The notes: a model not told the origin generated them from the letters alone. A stretch of DNA of 64,000 nt from Halomonas sp. ML-15 (GCF_014779595.1 NZ_JACXZT010000003.1:267270-331269), one strand, 5' to 3'; numbered from the stretch's first letter, positions 17,562 through 26,013 are shown. Made by a program: numbers and translations.

Positions 17562-18563
17562 TCAGTTGCCGATTTCGTCGAGCGATGTGATGCCCGAGCG
17601 CTCACGGGTCACGATCTGAATGACCTCGGGATAGATGTGACCGATGAAGGCAGCATTCTCGACCTGGCCGCCGTCGAACTCGCCGCGGCCGTCCACCGCC
17701 TCGCGGGCCGGCGCATGGACGGTCATGCCCAGGTCCATATTGCCATCACGGATGCTGACCATGTTCTCGATCGAGGCGCCGGTTTCGATATTGGTGAAGT
17801 TGGCGTCATCGAGGTAGCGGTTCCAGATGGTCGCCATCTCGCCACCCAGCGGGTAATAGGTGCCACCCTGGCTGCCGGTGCCGAGGATGAACTCGCGCTT
17901 CTCCTCGATATCGCCGAGCTCGGCGACCGGGTTGTCCACGGTCAGGCCCTGCTCCTCGTAGTAGCGCTTGGCACCGGGGTGGATCGGCAGATCGTCGGCG
18001 CCGTTGAGGGCGTTCTCGAGGGTCATGAACGCCGACTGGGAGTGGGTGTTCTCCTCGGCGTGCTCGACCATCAGGCGCGCCAGCTCATAGCCCAGCTCCT
18101 CGCCGATGGTATCGGTGTTACCCATCAGGATGGCGTAGGCGGTGATGGTGTTCACATCCTCGTCGAGGAATTCATAGCTGCCGCTGGGGATGGTGAAGCG
18201 CTGGTAATCGCTGTTGGCCTCGATGTACTCGATGGCGTCATCGCTCAGGCTCAGCATACGGGCATCGCCGCTGGAGGCCTGGAGGTTCTCGATGCTGCCC
18301 GAGGGCAGGCCGAGGATACCGATGGAGATATCGATATTGCCGTCCTGCACGCCGTCTAGCGCCGCGCCGAAGCCCTCCTGATAGGTGCTGTAGTCGTCCT
18401 CACCGATGCCGTAGGCATCGAAGATCAACTGCGACACGCTCTGGGTGGTACTGGCTGGGGGGCCGATGGCGATGTTCGGATTGCTGGTGCCGTCGCTGCC
18501 GCAGCCGGCCAGCAGAGCAGCCGTGGCGGCGCCGAGTGTCGCCATGGGGAATACGCGCTTCAT
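17562..18563 (-). CDS. TAXI-family TRAP solute-binding lipoprotein with circularly permuted domain order
   Basis: A 333-residue substrate-binding lipoprotein for the adjacent TRAP permease. The signal ends in lipobox LLAGC with Cys21. Family motifs are all present but in the wrong order. Residues 30-207 correspond to the normal second half: IAIGPPASTTQ, then FTIPSGSYEFLDEDV, then the usual C-terminus LPIHPGAKRYYEEQGL. Residues 222-333 correspond to the normal first half: FILGTGSQGGTYYPLGGEMA, ASIENMVSIRDGNMDLGM, IYPEVIQIV and finally SGITSLDEI. In usual TAXI proteins SLDEI is followed directly by the IAIGPPAS-type segment, so the new termini fall at that loop. The acidic linker VDNPVAELGDIEEKR joins old C- to old N-terminus. 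The substrate is unknown; the context suggests a lysine-pathway compound. Confidence 0.88.
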   Translation of the reverse strand: MKRVFPMATLGAATAALLAGCGSDGTSNPNIAIGPPASTTQSVSQLIFDAYGIGEDDYSTYQEGFGAALDGVQDGNIDISIGILGLPSGSIENLQASSGDARMLSLSDDAIEYIEANSDYQRFTIPSGSYEFLDEDVNTITAYAILMGNTDTIGEELGYELARLMVEHAEENTHSQSAFMTLENALNGADDLPIHPGAKRYYEEQGLTVDNPVAELGDIEEKREFILGTGSQGGTYYPLGGEMATIWNRYLDDANFTNIETGASIENMVSIRDGNMDLGMTVHAPAREAVDGRGEFDGGQVENAAFIGHIYPEVIQIVTRERSGITSLDEIGN

Positions 18564-18864
18564 GTCGTCTCCTGTTTACTTGCCTATCGTTATTATGTTC
18601 CCGGCGCACGACGGCGCTGCCGTGATCGCCAAGGATCCACTGTGACGGCTATTGTTGTCGTCCATCGCATATCAGGCAAAAGAAATTTAGTCCTACTTGT
18701 ATTCCATTTTTTCCTGCATCTCTGTAATGACGCTCGTGCTGCCTCTGGTAGATGCTTCACCCTGAATAAACGGAATGCATAGCGCGCTTTTTTTCGTTTG
18801 AGGCGTGGGGCAGGGTCTGCTCTGATACCAGCATTACTGGAGGCTGCAGGAGAACGGACAGGAC
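18564..18864. promoter_or_regulatory. Divergent control region between the TAXI gene and the aminotransferase
   Basis: This 301-base gap is more AT-rich than its surroundings and must hold both divergent promoters. It contains the shared 23-bp motif at 18649-18671, a further partial match CTATCGTTATTATG near 18584, and GGAGGCTGCAGGAG before the aminotransferase ATG. No coding sequence is apparent. I could not fix either promoter with confidence. Confidence 0.55.
18649..18671. promoter_or_regulatory. Candidate shared operator, copy 2
   Basis: The core GTTGTCGTCCATCGCA matches the site before amaB (13598-13620) at 20 of 23 positions and in the same orientation relative to the minus-strand genes. 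It lies 86 bases before the TAXI gene and 193 bases before the aminotransferase. The likely binder is one of the two LysR paralogues. Confidence 0.5.
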
Positions 18865-20118
18865 ATGGAACTCCCCTTTGTCAGCGAGTCGATGGGCGTG
18901 GTGCACCCCATCTGCGTGGAGCAGGGCCGCAATGCCGAGGTGTGGGATGAGCAGGGGCGGCGCTATATCGACTTCATCGGCGGTATTGGTGTGCTCAATC
19001 TGGGCCACTGCCACCCGGCCATTGTCGAGGCGGCCGGCGCTCAGCTGGCGCGGCTGACCCACTCGGCGTTCAACGCCGTGCCTCACCGTGGCTATCTCGA
19101 CGTAGTGGCGGCGCTGCAGGACTTTGTGCCGGTCAGCTATCCGCTGCGCTGCATGCTCACCAACAGCGGCGCCGAGGCCACTGAGAACGCGCTCAAGGTG
19201 GCGCGGGGCTATACTCGCCGCCAGGCGGTGATCGCCTTCGACGACGCCTTTCACGGCCGCACCCTGGCAGCACTCAACCTCAACGGCAAGGTGGCACCCT
19301 ACAAGCAGCAGCTCGGCGCCTTGCCGGGGCCGGTCTACCACCTGCCGTTTCCGAGTGCCGACGGCGGCGTCAGCGCCGAGCAGGGAATGGCGGCGCTGAC
19401 GCGGCTGTTCGAGGTCGAGGTATCGCCGGATGACGTGGCGGCCATCGTGGTCGAGCCGGTACAGGGCGAGGGCGGCTTTCGGCTGCTAGACCGCGACTTT
19501 GCCCGGCAGCTGCGCGCCGAGTGCGACCGTCACGGCATCGTGTTGATCATCGACGAGATCCAGTCCGGCTTCGGGCGTAGCGGTACTCGCTTTGCTTTCA
19601 CGCATCTGGGCATCGAGCCCGACCTGCTGCTGATGGGCAAGAGCATGGCCGGCGGCCTGCCGCTGGCCGCGGTGGTCGGCCGCGAGGCGATCATGAACGC
19701 CCTGCCCAAGGGCGGGTTGGGTGGTACCTACTCCGGCAACCCGGTGGCCTGTGCCGCAGCCAAGGCGGTCATGCAGATCATGACCGAGCCGCGCCTGGGC
19801 GAGTGGGGTAAACGAATCGAACAGGCCATCGTCGCTGCGCACCGGCGCTGGCAGCAAAGCGAGCGCTTTCCGATGCTCGGTGCCATGACCGGCGTGGGCG
19901 CCATGCGCGGCATCGTCTTTGACGACACCGCCGCGGCCAGCGGCAGCCAGCACCTCGCCAGTCTGCTGGCCAGGGCCCGCCAGCAGGGGCTGCTGCTGAT
20001 GCCCAGCGGGCGCCACAAGAACGTGCTGCGGCTGTTGATGCCGCTGACCATCGAGCCCGAGCGCCTCGATGAAGGCCTGGCCCTGCTCGAACGCTCCCTT
20101 GAGTCGCTCGCGGCCTGA
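18865..20118 (+). CDS. Class III PLP aminotransferase, probable 2-aminoadipate transaminase
   Basis: A 417-residue fold type I enzyme of the GabT/ArgD group. Visible are MLTNSGAEATENALKVAR (phosphate binding), AFDDAFHGRTLAALNL, the cofactor aspartate in LIIDEIQSGFGR, and the Schiff-base lysine in LLMGKSMAGGLPLAAVVG. The annotation of such genes is usually 4-aminobutyrate aminotransferase. Here it stands 54 bases before hglS, and P. putida uses a GabT-like enzyme to make 2-oxoadipate from 2-aminoadipate, so that substrate is the better guess. GABA or other omega-amino acids remain possible. Confidence 0.85.
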   Translation: MELPFVSESMGVVHPICVEQGRNAEVWDEQGRRYIDFIGGIGVLNLGHCHPAIVEAAGAQLARLTHSAFNAVPHRGYLDVVAALQDFVPVSYPLRCMLTNSGAEATENALKVARGYTRRQAVIAFDDAFHGRTLAALNLNGKVAPYKQQLGALPGPVYHLPFPSADGGVSAEQGMAALTRLFEVEVSPDDVAAIVVEPVQGEGGFRLLDRDFARQLRAECDRHGIVLIIDEIQSGFGRSGTRFAFTHLGIEPDLLLMGKSMAGGLPLAAVVGREAIMNALPKGGLGGTYSGNPVACAAAKAVMQIMTEPRLGEWGKRIEQAIVAAHRRWQQSERFPMLGAMTGVGAMRGIVFDDTAAASGSQHLASLLARARQQGLLLMPSGRHKNVLRLLMPLTIEPERLDEGLALLERSLESLAA

Positions 20119-20172
20119 GCCGCAGATCAGATCACGCTATGCTGAGAACAGACCGGCCACAGGAGGCCTCCA

Positions 20173-21537
20173 ATGAGTAACTGGATAGCCCAGGACAAGA
20201 TTCGCGACCGCTTCTCGCGGGCGATGTCCGAGATGTATCGCCAGGAAGTGCCGCAGTACGGCACGCTGCTGGCGCTGGTTGACACAGTCAATCGTGAGAC
20301 GCTGGCCGCCAGTCCTGAGTTGCACGCCGCGCTGCGTGAGAGCGACGAGCTGGCACGGCTGGACGTCGAGCGTCACGGGGCGATTCGCGTCGGCACGCCG
20401 CAGGAGCTCGCCATGCTGCGGCGGCTATTCGCGGTGATGGGCATGTACCCGGTGGGCTACTACGACCTCTCCGAGGCGGGGGTGCCGGTGCACTCCACGG
20501 CGTTTCGTCCAGTGGACGACGGCGCGCTCAAGCGCAACCCGTTTCGCGTATTCACCTCGCTGCTACGCCTGGAGCTGATCGACGACCCCGAGCTGCGCCA
20601 GCGCGCTGCCGAGATCCTCGCCGCCCGCGATATCTTCACCCCAGCTGCACGCGAACTGATCGCCACCGCCGAGCGCCAGGGGGGGCTCGACGAGGCCCAG
20701 GCAGAGCGCTTCGTGGCCGAGGCGCTGGAGACCTTCCGCTGGCACCGCGAGGCTACCGTCGACCTGGCCACCTATCGCGCACTGAGCGACGAGCACCGCT
20801 TGATTGCCGATGTGGTGTGTTTCCGCGGGCCGCATATCAACCACCTCACTCCGCGGACCCTGGATATCGACGAAGTGCAGCGGCGCATGCCTGAGGCCGG
20901 CATCGATCCCAAGGCGATCATCGAGGGCCCACCGCGGCGCGACTGCCCGATCCTGCTGCGCCAGACCAGCTTCAAGGCGCTGGAGGAGGCGATACGCTTC
21001 GCCGGTGATGAGCAGGGCCATCATAGCGCACGCTTCGGTGAGATCGAGCAGCGCGGCGTGGCGCTGACCCGAAAGGGGCGGGCACTCTACGATCGTCTGT
21101 TGACGGCCTCGCGGGAAGGCGGGCCGGCCGCTGACAACGCCAGCCATCAGGCCAAGCTCAGCGCGGTGTTCGGCGACTTCCCCGATGACCCCGACACGCT
21201 GCGCCGCGAGGGCCTGGCGTTCTTCCACTACCGCGCGGTATCCAACGCGAGCGTCAATACCGGGCCCGGCGGGGAGGGTGACGTCGAGGCGCTGATCGCA
21301 CGCGGATCGCTGGTCGCCACGCCGATGACGTATGAAGATTTCCTGCCGGTCAGCGCTGCGGGCATCTTTCAGTCGAACCTCGGCGACGGGGTGCGTGACG
21401 ACTACGCCAGCCACTCGAATCAGGCGCAGTTCGAGGAGGCACTGGGGGCCAGGGTCACCGACGAGATCGCGCTTTACGAGCAGCGCCAGCAAGCGTCGTT
21501 GGAGCAGGCGCTGGCGGAGCTGGCGGGAACAGGCTGA
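20173..21537 (+). CDS. hglS: 2-oxoadipate dioxygenase/decarboxylase HglS (DUF1338)
   Basis: A 454-residue member of the DUF1338/YdcJ family. The P. putida enzyme HglS converts 2-oxoadipate to D-2-hydroxyglutarate with loss of CO2, using a non-haem iron in a VOC-like fold. As I recall, its metal ligands are His70, His226 and Glu294 with substrate-binding Arg74. With an offset of two, this protein has His68 (VERHGAIRVG), Arg72, His224 (HINHLTPRTLDID) and Glu292 (RFGEIEQRG), so the site looks intact. It is probably co-transcribed with the aminotransferase. GGAGGCCTCCA precedes the ATG. It converges on fliR with 40 bases between the stops. Confidence 0.9.
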   Translation: MSNWIAQDKIRDRFSRAMSEMYRQEVPQYGTLLALVDTVNRETLAASPELHAALRESDELARLDVERHGAIRVGTPQELAMLRRLFAVMGMYPVGYYDLSEAGVPVHSTAFRPVDDGALKRNPFRVFTSLLRLELIDDPELRQRAAEILAARDIFTPAARELIATAERQGGLDEAQAERFVAEALETFRWHREATVDLATYRALSDEHRLIADVVCFRGPHINHLTPRTLDIDEVQRRMPEAGIDPKAIIEGPPRRDCPILLRQTSFKALEEAIRFAGDEQGHHSARFGEIEQRGVALTRKGRALYDRLLTASREGGPAADNASHQAKLSAVFGDFPDDPDTLRREGLAFFHYRAVSNASVNTGPGGEGDVEALIARGSLVATPMTYEDFLPVSAAGIFQSNLGDGVRDDYASHSNQAQFEEALGARVTDEIALYEQRQQASLEQALAELAGTG

Positions 21538-21577
21538 GCGGTCTGCCATGCTGGCCAATGAGCTCCGCCAGGCGAGG

Positions 21578-22369
21578 TTAGCCTAGTGGAGCCATCGTCT
21601 CGAGTAGATTCTGCAGAAACCCCAAGCTATCGCTGAACAGCCGCTGCAGGAAGCGCGCGAAATCGGTCATCAGTACCATCAGCAGGAAAATGCCCACCGT
21701 CAGCGAGGTGGGGAAGCCGATATTGAATACCGTGAGCTGCGGCGCCGAGCGGTTGAGGATGCCCAGCGACAGGTTGATGATCAGCAGTGAACCGACCAGT
21801 GGCAGTGCCAGCAGCATCCCTGAGACGAAAATGGTACCGCCGAAGCGCACCAGCATCTCGAAGGCACCGGGGTTGAAGCCGCCCATGCCGATCGGCAGGG
21901 TGACGAAGGTCGAGGCGATGATCTCGATCACGATCAGATGGCCGTTGAAGGCCAGGAACATCAGCAGGGTGATCATGTAGAACACCCGCGACAGGATCAT
22001 GGTGTTGGTGCCGCTGCCGGCATCGAAGAAGGTGGCGAAGGCCAGCCCCATCTGCAGGCCGATGAACTCGCCCGCCGCCTGCACCACCGCAAACATTACC
22101 TGCATGGTCAGCCCGATGGCGATGCCGATCAGCATCTGCTCGATCATGATGCCGAGGCTTGCCCAGGAGACGATTGGCGCATCCGGCAGCTCGGGCAGGC
22201 TGGGACCGATAACCACCGTGAGCAGCGCCGCCAGGCCGATCTTGACCTGATTGGGCACCGCCGAGTGGCCGAGCAGCGGCGCAGCCATCAGGAATGCCGT
22301 GATGCGCACGAACGGCCACAGAAACAGCATCAGCCAGGTCTGCAGCTGGGCGAAGGTGACCTCGACCAT
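21578..22369 (-). CDS. fliR: Flagellar export apparatus protein FliR
   Basis: A 263-residue inner-membrane protein with about six hydrophobic segments, part of the FliPQR export gate. Characteristic parts are FAVVQAAGEFIGLQMGLAFA and LLALPLVGSLLIINLSLGIL followed by NRSAPQLTVFNIGFP. It is the last gene of fliLMNOPQR and starts 12 bases after fliQ. Length is normal. Confidence 0.95.
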   Translation of the reverse strand: MVEVTFAQLQTWLMLFLWPFVRITAFLMAAPLLGHSAVPNQVKIGLAALLTVVIGPSLPELPDAPIVSWASLGIMIEQMLIGIAIGLTMQVMFAVVQAAGEFIGLQMGLAFATFFDAGSGTNTMILSRVFYMITLLMFLAFNGHLIVIEIIASTFVTLPIGMGGFNPGAFEMLVRFGGTIFVSGMLLALPLVGSLLIINLSLGILNRSAPQLTVFNIGFPTSLTVGIFLLMVLMTDFARFLQRLFSDSLGFLQNLLETMAPLG

Positions 22370-22381
22370 GAGTCGGCGCCG

Positions 22382-22651
22382 TCAGCTCAACATCAGCGGG
22401 ATGTTGGTGAACAGCTCGCGGGTGAAGTCAGAGATCAGCTTGAGCAGCCAGGGGCCGGCAAACACCAGTACGGTGAATACCCCGAGGATCTTGGGGATGA
22501 ACGACAGCGTCATCTCGTTGATCTGGGTAGCGGCCTGGAACAGGCTGACGGTCAGGCCGGTAAGCAGGGCGGTAATCAGCAGTGGACCGGCCAGCAGCAG
22601 CGTGACCCGCATGCCCTGGTAGGCCATGCCCATGACGACTTCGGGTGTCAT
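22382..22651 (-). CDS. fliQ: Flagellar export apparatus protein FliQ
   Basis: An 89-residue protein with two membrane segments (LLLAGPLLITALLTGLTVSL and ILGVFTVLVFAGPWLLKLI). It starts MTPEVVMGMAYQGMRVTLLL and contains ATQINEMTLSFIPK, a strongly conserved FliQ stretch. It lies between fliP and fliR, 19 bases after fliP, and forms the gate complex with them. Confidence 0.95.
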   Translation of the reverse strand: MTPEVVMGMAYQGMRVTLLLAGPLLITALLTGLTVSLFQAATQINEMTLSFIPKILGVFTVLVFAGPWLLKLISDFTRELFTNIPLMLS

Positions 22652-22670
22652 TGCACTCTCCTCGCGGCGG

Positions 22671-23432
22671 TCATATGTAGAAGCTCTCGGCCAGGGAGCC
22701 GATGATCAGCTGCCAGCCATCGACGAGCACGAACAGCATCAGCTTGAACGGCAGCGAGATGGTTGCCGGCGGCACCATCATCATGCCCAGCGACATCAGG
22801 GTGCTGGCCACCACCAGGTCGATGATCAGAAACGGGATAAAAATGGTGAAGCCGATCTGGAAGGCGGTCTTCAGCTCGCTGGTGACGAAGGCTGGCATCA
22901 AGACGCGCATCGGCAGATCTTCCGGGCCCTGCATCTCACCGACATCGGCCAGGCGCACGAACATCGCCAGGTCCGGCTCGCGGGTCTGGGCCAGCATGAA
23001 CTCGCGGAACGGCTGGCTGGCGACGAGAAGGAATTCGTCGAAATTCATCTCATCGGTCGAGAGCGGCAGCCAGGCATCCTGGTAGACCTGGGCGAAGACC
23101 GGTGACATCACGAAGAAGGTCAGAAACAGCGCCAGCCCCAGCAGCACCTGATTGGGCGGTGCCGACTGGGTGCCCATGGCGGTGCGCAGCAGACTGAGCA
23201 CGATGATGATGCGGGTGAAGCCGGTCATCATCAGCAGCAGCGCCGGCAGGAAGGCCATCGAACTGAGCAGCAGCAGGGTCTGCAGCTGTACCGACCACTG
23301 CTGGCCGCCATCCTCGGTGGGCTGGCTGACGATACCGGGGATGGTGGCCTGAGCGACGGCGGCGCCAGGCAGCCACCACAGCAGCAGGCCGAGCACCAAG
23401 GGTAGGGTGAGGCGCATCGACATCACGGTCAC
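22671..23432 (-). CDS. fliP: Flagellar export apparatus protein FliP
   Basis: A 253-residue gate protein with a cleavable signal peptide (core [18 protein letters not shown]). Conserved parts are [20 protein letters not shown] followed by [20 protein letters not shown], and [20 protein letters not shown] followed by [12 protein letters not shown]. The start is uncertain: GTG at 23432 overlaps the fliO stop by four bases, while an ATG at 23423 would shorten the protein by three residues. Confidence 0.95.
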   Translation of the reverse strand: MTVMSMRLTLPLVLGLLLWWLPGAAVAQATIPGIVSQPTEDGGQQWSVQLQTLLLLSSMAFLPALLLMMTGFTRIIIVLSLLRTAMGTQSAPPNQVLLGLALFLTFFVMSPVFAQVYQDAWLPLSTDEMNFDEFLLVASQPFREFMLAQTREPDLAMFVRLADVGEMQGPEDLPMRVLMPAFVTSELKTAFQIGFTIFIPFLIIDLVVASTLMSLGMMMVPPATISLPFKLMLFVLVDGWQLIIGSLAESFYI

Positions 23433-23884
23433 GTTCCCTTGCCGCGGCCCAGGCCGGCGTTATGCTTCAAGGCACTGGCGAAGCGGGTCGCAAAGCTGCT
23501 GCCTTCGGGGTGAACGGCGGGGGGGGGAGTGGACTCAACCGGTGCGACGCACTCATGCAGCTTGGTGACCTGGCCGCCGCCGACGCCGAGCACCAACCAG
23601 GTGCCCTCGACGTCGACGATCACCACTCGCTCGCGGTTGCCCACGGCGGTGCTGCCTACCACCTTGAGATGCTGACCGTGAACGCGCCCCTGAGGGTGGA
23701 GCCGTTTGACCAGGTAGCTGCACAGGAAGATGATCGCCACCACCAGTGCCAGGGCGGCGGCGGTCTTGCCCAGCGTGGCCATGCCGAGCAGTGCATCGCT
23801 GGTGCCTACGCTACCTTCGAGCGCCGCCAGGCCGCTAGTGTCGACCTGGGTGGCGGGCTCGGGTGTGGAAACGCTCTCGCTCAT
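23429..23884 (-). CDS. fliO: Flagellar biosynthesis protein FliO
   Basis: A 151-residue protein with one membrane segment (about 40-60, [20 protein letters not shown]) and a small cytoplasmic domain with [20 protein letters not shown] followed by [15 protein letters not shown]. FliO assists FliP assembly. A run of nine C on the coding strand (G9 at 23519-23527) encodes part of TPPPAV in the tail. It overlaps fliN by four bases. Confidence 0.93.
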   Translation of the reverse strand: MSESVSTPEPATQVDTSGLAALEGSVGTSDALLGMATLGKTAAALALVVAIIFLCSYLVKRLHPQGRVHGQHLKVVGSTAVGNRERVVIVDVEGTWLVLGVGGGQVTKLHECVAPVESTPPPAVHPEGSSFATRFASALKHNAGLGRGKGT

Positions 23885-24381
23885 CGGTTGAGTTTCTGCA
23901 CGCGCTCGGAGGGGGTGATGATTTCGGTGACGCGGATGCCGTACTTGTCATCCACGACGACCACTTCGCCCTGGGCGATCAGGTAGCCGTTGATCAGAAT
24001 ATCCATCGGCTCGCCGGCCAGCCCTTCGAGCTCGATCACCGAGCCTTGCGCCAGTTCGAGCAGCTGCTTGATGGTGATGCGGGTACGGCCGAGTTCGACG
24101 CTCAGCTTGACCGGGATGTCCATGACCATCTCGAGGTCACGGGCGGTGCCGCCGCTCTGGCCCTTGTCCAGCGGCTTGAAGACCTTGGAACCGGCGGATT
24201 CCGGCTGGCTGGCAGGCTCGGCAGATTCGCTCTCAGCGTCGGCCTGCTCGGCCAGCGCTTCGGCCCAGGGGTCATCGTCGGCGGGCGCCGCATCGCCCTG
24301 TTCGGCCATGGCGCTGGCCCAATCGTCGTCTGTGGCGTTCTGATCGGGCTTGTTGGGATCAGAGGAGTTGGGATCAGTCAT
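23881..24381 (-). CDS. fliN: Flagellar motor switch protein FliN
   Basis: A 166-residue C-ring protein. The N-terminal half is acidic and low in complexity. The C-terminal SpoA domain (about 90-166) contains MDIPVKLSVELGRTRITIKQ, LLELAQGSVIELEGLAGEPM and YLIAQGEVVVVDDKYGIRVT. The ATG at 24381 overlaps the end of fliM by eight bases and is preferred over an in-frame upstream extension, which lies inside fliM and is not family-like. Confidence 0.95.
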   Translation of the reverse strand: MTDPNSSDPNKPDQNATDDDWASAMAEQGDAAPADDDPWAEALAEQADAESESAEPASQPESAGSKVFKPLDKGQSGGTARDLEMVMDIPVKLSVELGRTRITIKQLLELAQGSVIELEGLAGEPMDILINGYLIAQGEVVVVDDKYGIRVTEIITPSERVQKLNR

Positions 24382-25426
24382 TATCAGATTCCTTGGCTTG
24401 CGGCGTTGACCCTTTGACGAAAGTTTCCTTGGCCGACTTGGGTGGCGAGGCATGCTCGATCAGGCGATTCACGCGCAGTGCGCGTTGACCGTGCTGGCTA
24501 CCGTACTCGCACTGCATCACCGGCACGCCGTCAACCCTGGCGGTGACGATCTCGGGCAGTTCGATGGGCAGCACGTCGCCGACTTCCAGCGACATCACCC
24601 GGCCGATGCTGCTGGGGATCTCGACGAAGTCGGCGATCAGCTCGACGTTGGAGCGCTTGATTTCGCCGGCCATGCGCTGGCCCCACTGCCGTTCCTCTTC
24701 GGGGTGGCTGTCGGTGAGCGGACCGCTGAGCTGTTCGCGCAACGGCTCGATCATGGAGTAGGGCATACAGATCTGGAAGTCGCTGCTCAGATTGCCGACT
24801 TCCAGGTGGAAAGTGCTGTTGACCACGATCTCGTTGGGAGAATTGGTGATATTGGCGAACTTGACCTGCATCTCGGAGCGCAGGAACTCTACTTCCAGCG
24901 GGTACACCGAGCGCCAGGCTTCCTGGTAGGCGTCGATGGCCAGCTTGAGCAGGCGACGAATGATGCGCTGCTCGGTGTGGGTGAACTCGCGGCCTTCCGA
25001 CTTGGTGAGGAAGCGCCCGTCGCCGCCGAACAGATTGTCGACCACCATGAACACCAGGCTTGGCGGAAACACGACCAGCGCTGAGCCGCGCAGCGGCTTG
25101 AGGGCCACCAGGTTGAGGTTGGTGGGTACCGGCACATTGCGGGCGAAGTCGCTGTAGCTCTGGTAGCGCACGGTATCGACGGTGATATCGGCGCTGCGCC
25201 GCAGCAGGTTGAACAGACTCATGCGGAAGTGGCGCGCAAACCGCTCGTTGATGATGTCGAGGGCATGCAGGCGCTCGCGAATCACCCGATGTTGAGTGGC
25301 CGGGTCGTAGGGGCGAATACGCCCCTCGCTGCCCTTGCTGTCGCTGGGAGCAGCTTCTTCTTCGCCGCTAACGCCTTTGAGCAGGGCGTCGATCTCTTCC
25401 TGAGAGAGCAGGTCGTCTTGGGACAT
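24374..25426 (-). CDS. fliM: Flagellar motor switch protein FliM
   Basis: A 350-residue C-ring protein. The N-terminal peptide LLSQEEIDALLKG is the CheY-phosphate docking site. The middle domain holds LKPLRGSALVVFPPSLVFMV and DNLFGGDGRF. The C-terminal SpoA domain contains VMSLEVGDVLPIELPEIVTA. It lies between fliL (47 bases upstream) and fliN. Its length is about that of other gammaproteobacterial FliM. Confidence 0.96.
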   Translation of the reverse strand: MSQDDLLSQEEIDALLKGVSGEEEAAPSDSKGSEGRIRPYDPATQHRVIRERLHALDIINERFARHFRMSLFNLLRRSADITVDTVRYQSYSDFARNVPVPTNLNLVALKPLRGSALVVFPPSLVFMVVDNLFGGDGRFLTKSEGREFTHTEQRIIRRLLKLAIDAYQEAWRSVYPLEVEFLRSEMQVKFANITNSPNEIVVNSTFHLEVGNLSSDFQICMPYSMIEPLREQLSGPLTDSHPEEERQWGQRMAGEIKRSNVELIADFVEIPSSIGRVMSLEVGDVLPIELPEIVTARVDGVPVMQCEYGSQHGQRALRVNRLIEHASPPKSAKETFVKGSTPQAKESDND

Positions 25427-25473
25427 GGCGCTATTGCACTTCTCGGTGAAGACTCAAGGGTTCAGCGTCGCGG

Positions 25474-25959
25474 TCACTGGACGATGAATTCGGTGTAGAG
25501 CACGTCGTTGACCATCAGCGAGGGCTGCGGGTCGGTCAGCGGCTGGTCGAATAGCGCCAGGATCTCGGCCGACAGCTGCTGCTTGCCCTCGGGGCTGGTC
25601 AGCTCCTCAGCCTGCTGGCTGGAGAGCAGCATCAGCAGCCGACTGCGGACCTGAGGCATGTGCTCCTCGATCAGCTCGCGAGTGGTCTCGTTACCCACCC
25701 GCAGCGACAGCCCCACATACAGCAGGCGCTGGTCGTAATGGCGGCTCTGGAGGTTGACCGTGAACGGATTGATGTCGACGAAGATCGGCGCCGGCGCGCG
25801 GGAATCTTCCACCGCGGTTTGGGCGCTCTCCGGCGCAGGGTCGTCGCGGTTGTCCATCATGAAGTACATGGCCGCCGAGCTGCCCATAGAGAACAGGATG
25901 ATCAGAAGCCCGATGATCCACCAGGGTTTGCGGCTGCCCGCACTAGAATTCTTTGCCAT
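25474..25959 (-). CDS. fliL: Flagellar basal body-associated protein FliL
   Basis: A 161-residue single-pass inner-membrane protein around the stators. The membrane segment covers about residues 13-34 (PWWIIGLLIILFSMGSSAAM). The periplasmic domain begins with FVDINPFTVNLQ and contains YVGLSLRVGNETTRELIEEH, a usual FliL pattern. It is the first gene of fliLMNOPQR and has its own upstream gap with promoter candidates. Confidence 0.93.
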   Translation of the reverse strand: MAKNSSAGSRKPWWIIGLLIILFSMGSSAAMYFMMDNRDDPAPESAQTAVEDSRAPAPIFVDINPFTVNLQSRHYDQRLLYVGLSLRVGNETTRELIEEHMPQVRSRLLMLLSSQQAEELTSPEGKQQLSAEILALFDQPLTDPQPSLMVNDVLYTEFIVQ

Positions 25960-25989
25960 TGTCTATGCCACCGTTAGATGGGCGACCCC

Positions 25990-26004
25990 GCAGGGTGCAT
26001 TCCA
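25990..26004 (-). promoter_or_regulatory. Weak sigma-54-like element before fliL
   Basis: On the minus strand TGGAATG is followed by four bases and CTGC, giving the GG-N10-GC spacing of RpoN promoters. It lies about 31 bases before the fliL ATG. Several consensus positions differ, so this is a candidate only. Confidence 0.3.
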
Positions 26005-26013
26005 GAAAGCAGT

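Noticed and set aside
17562..18563. Two separate truncated TAXI genes instead of one permuted gene
   Set aside because: The frame is continuous with no stop or new start between the halves, and only one signal peptide is present.
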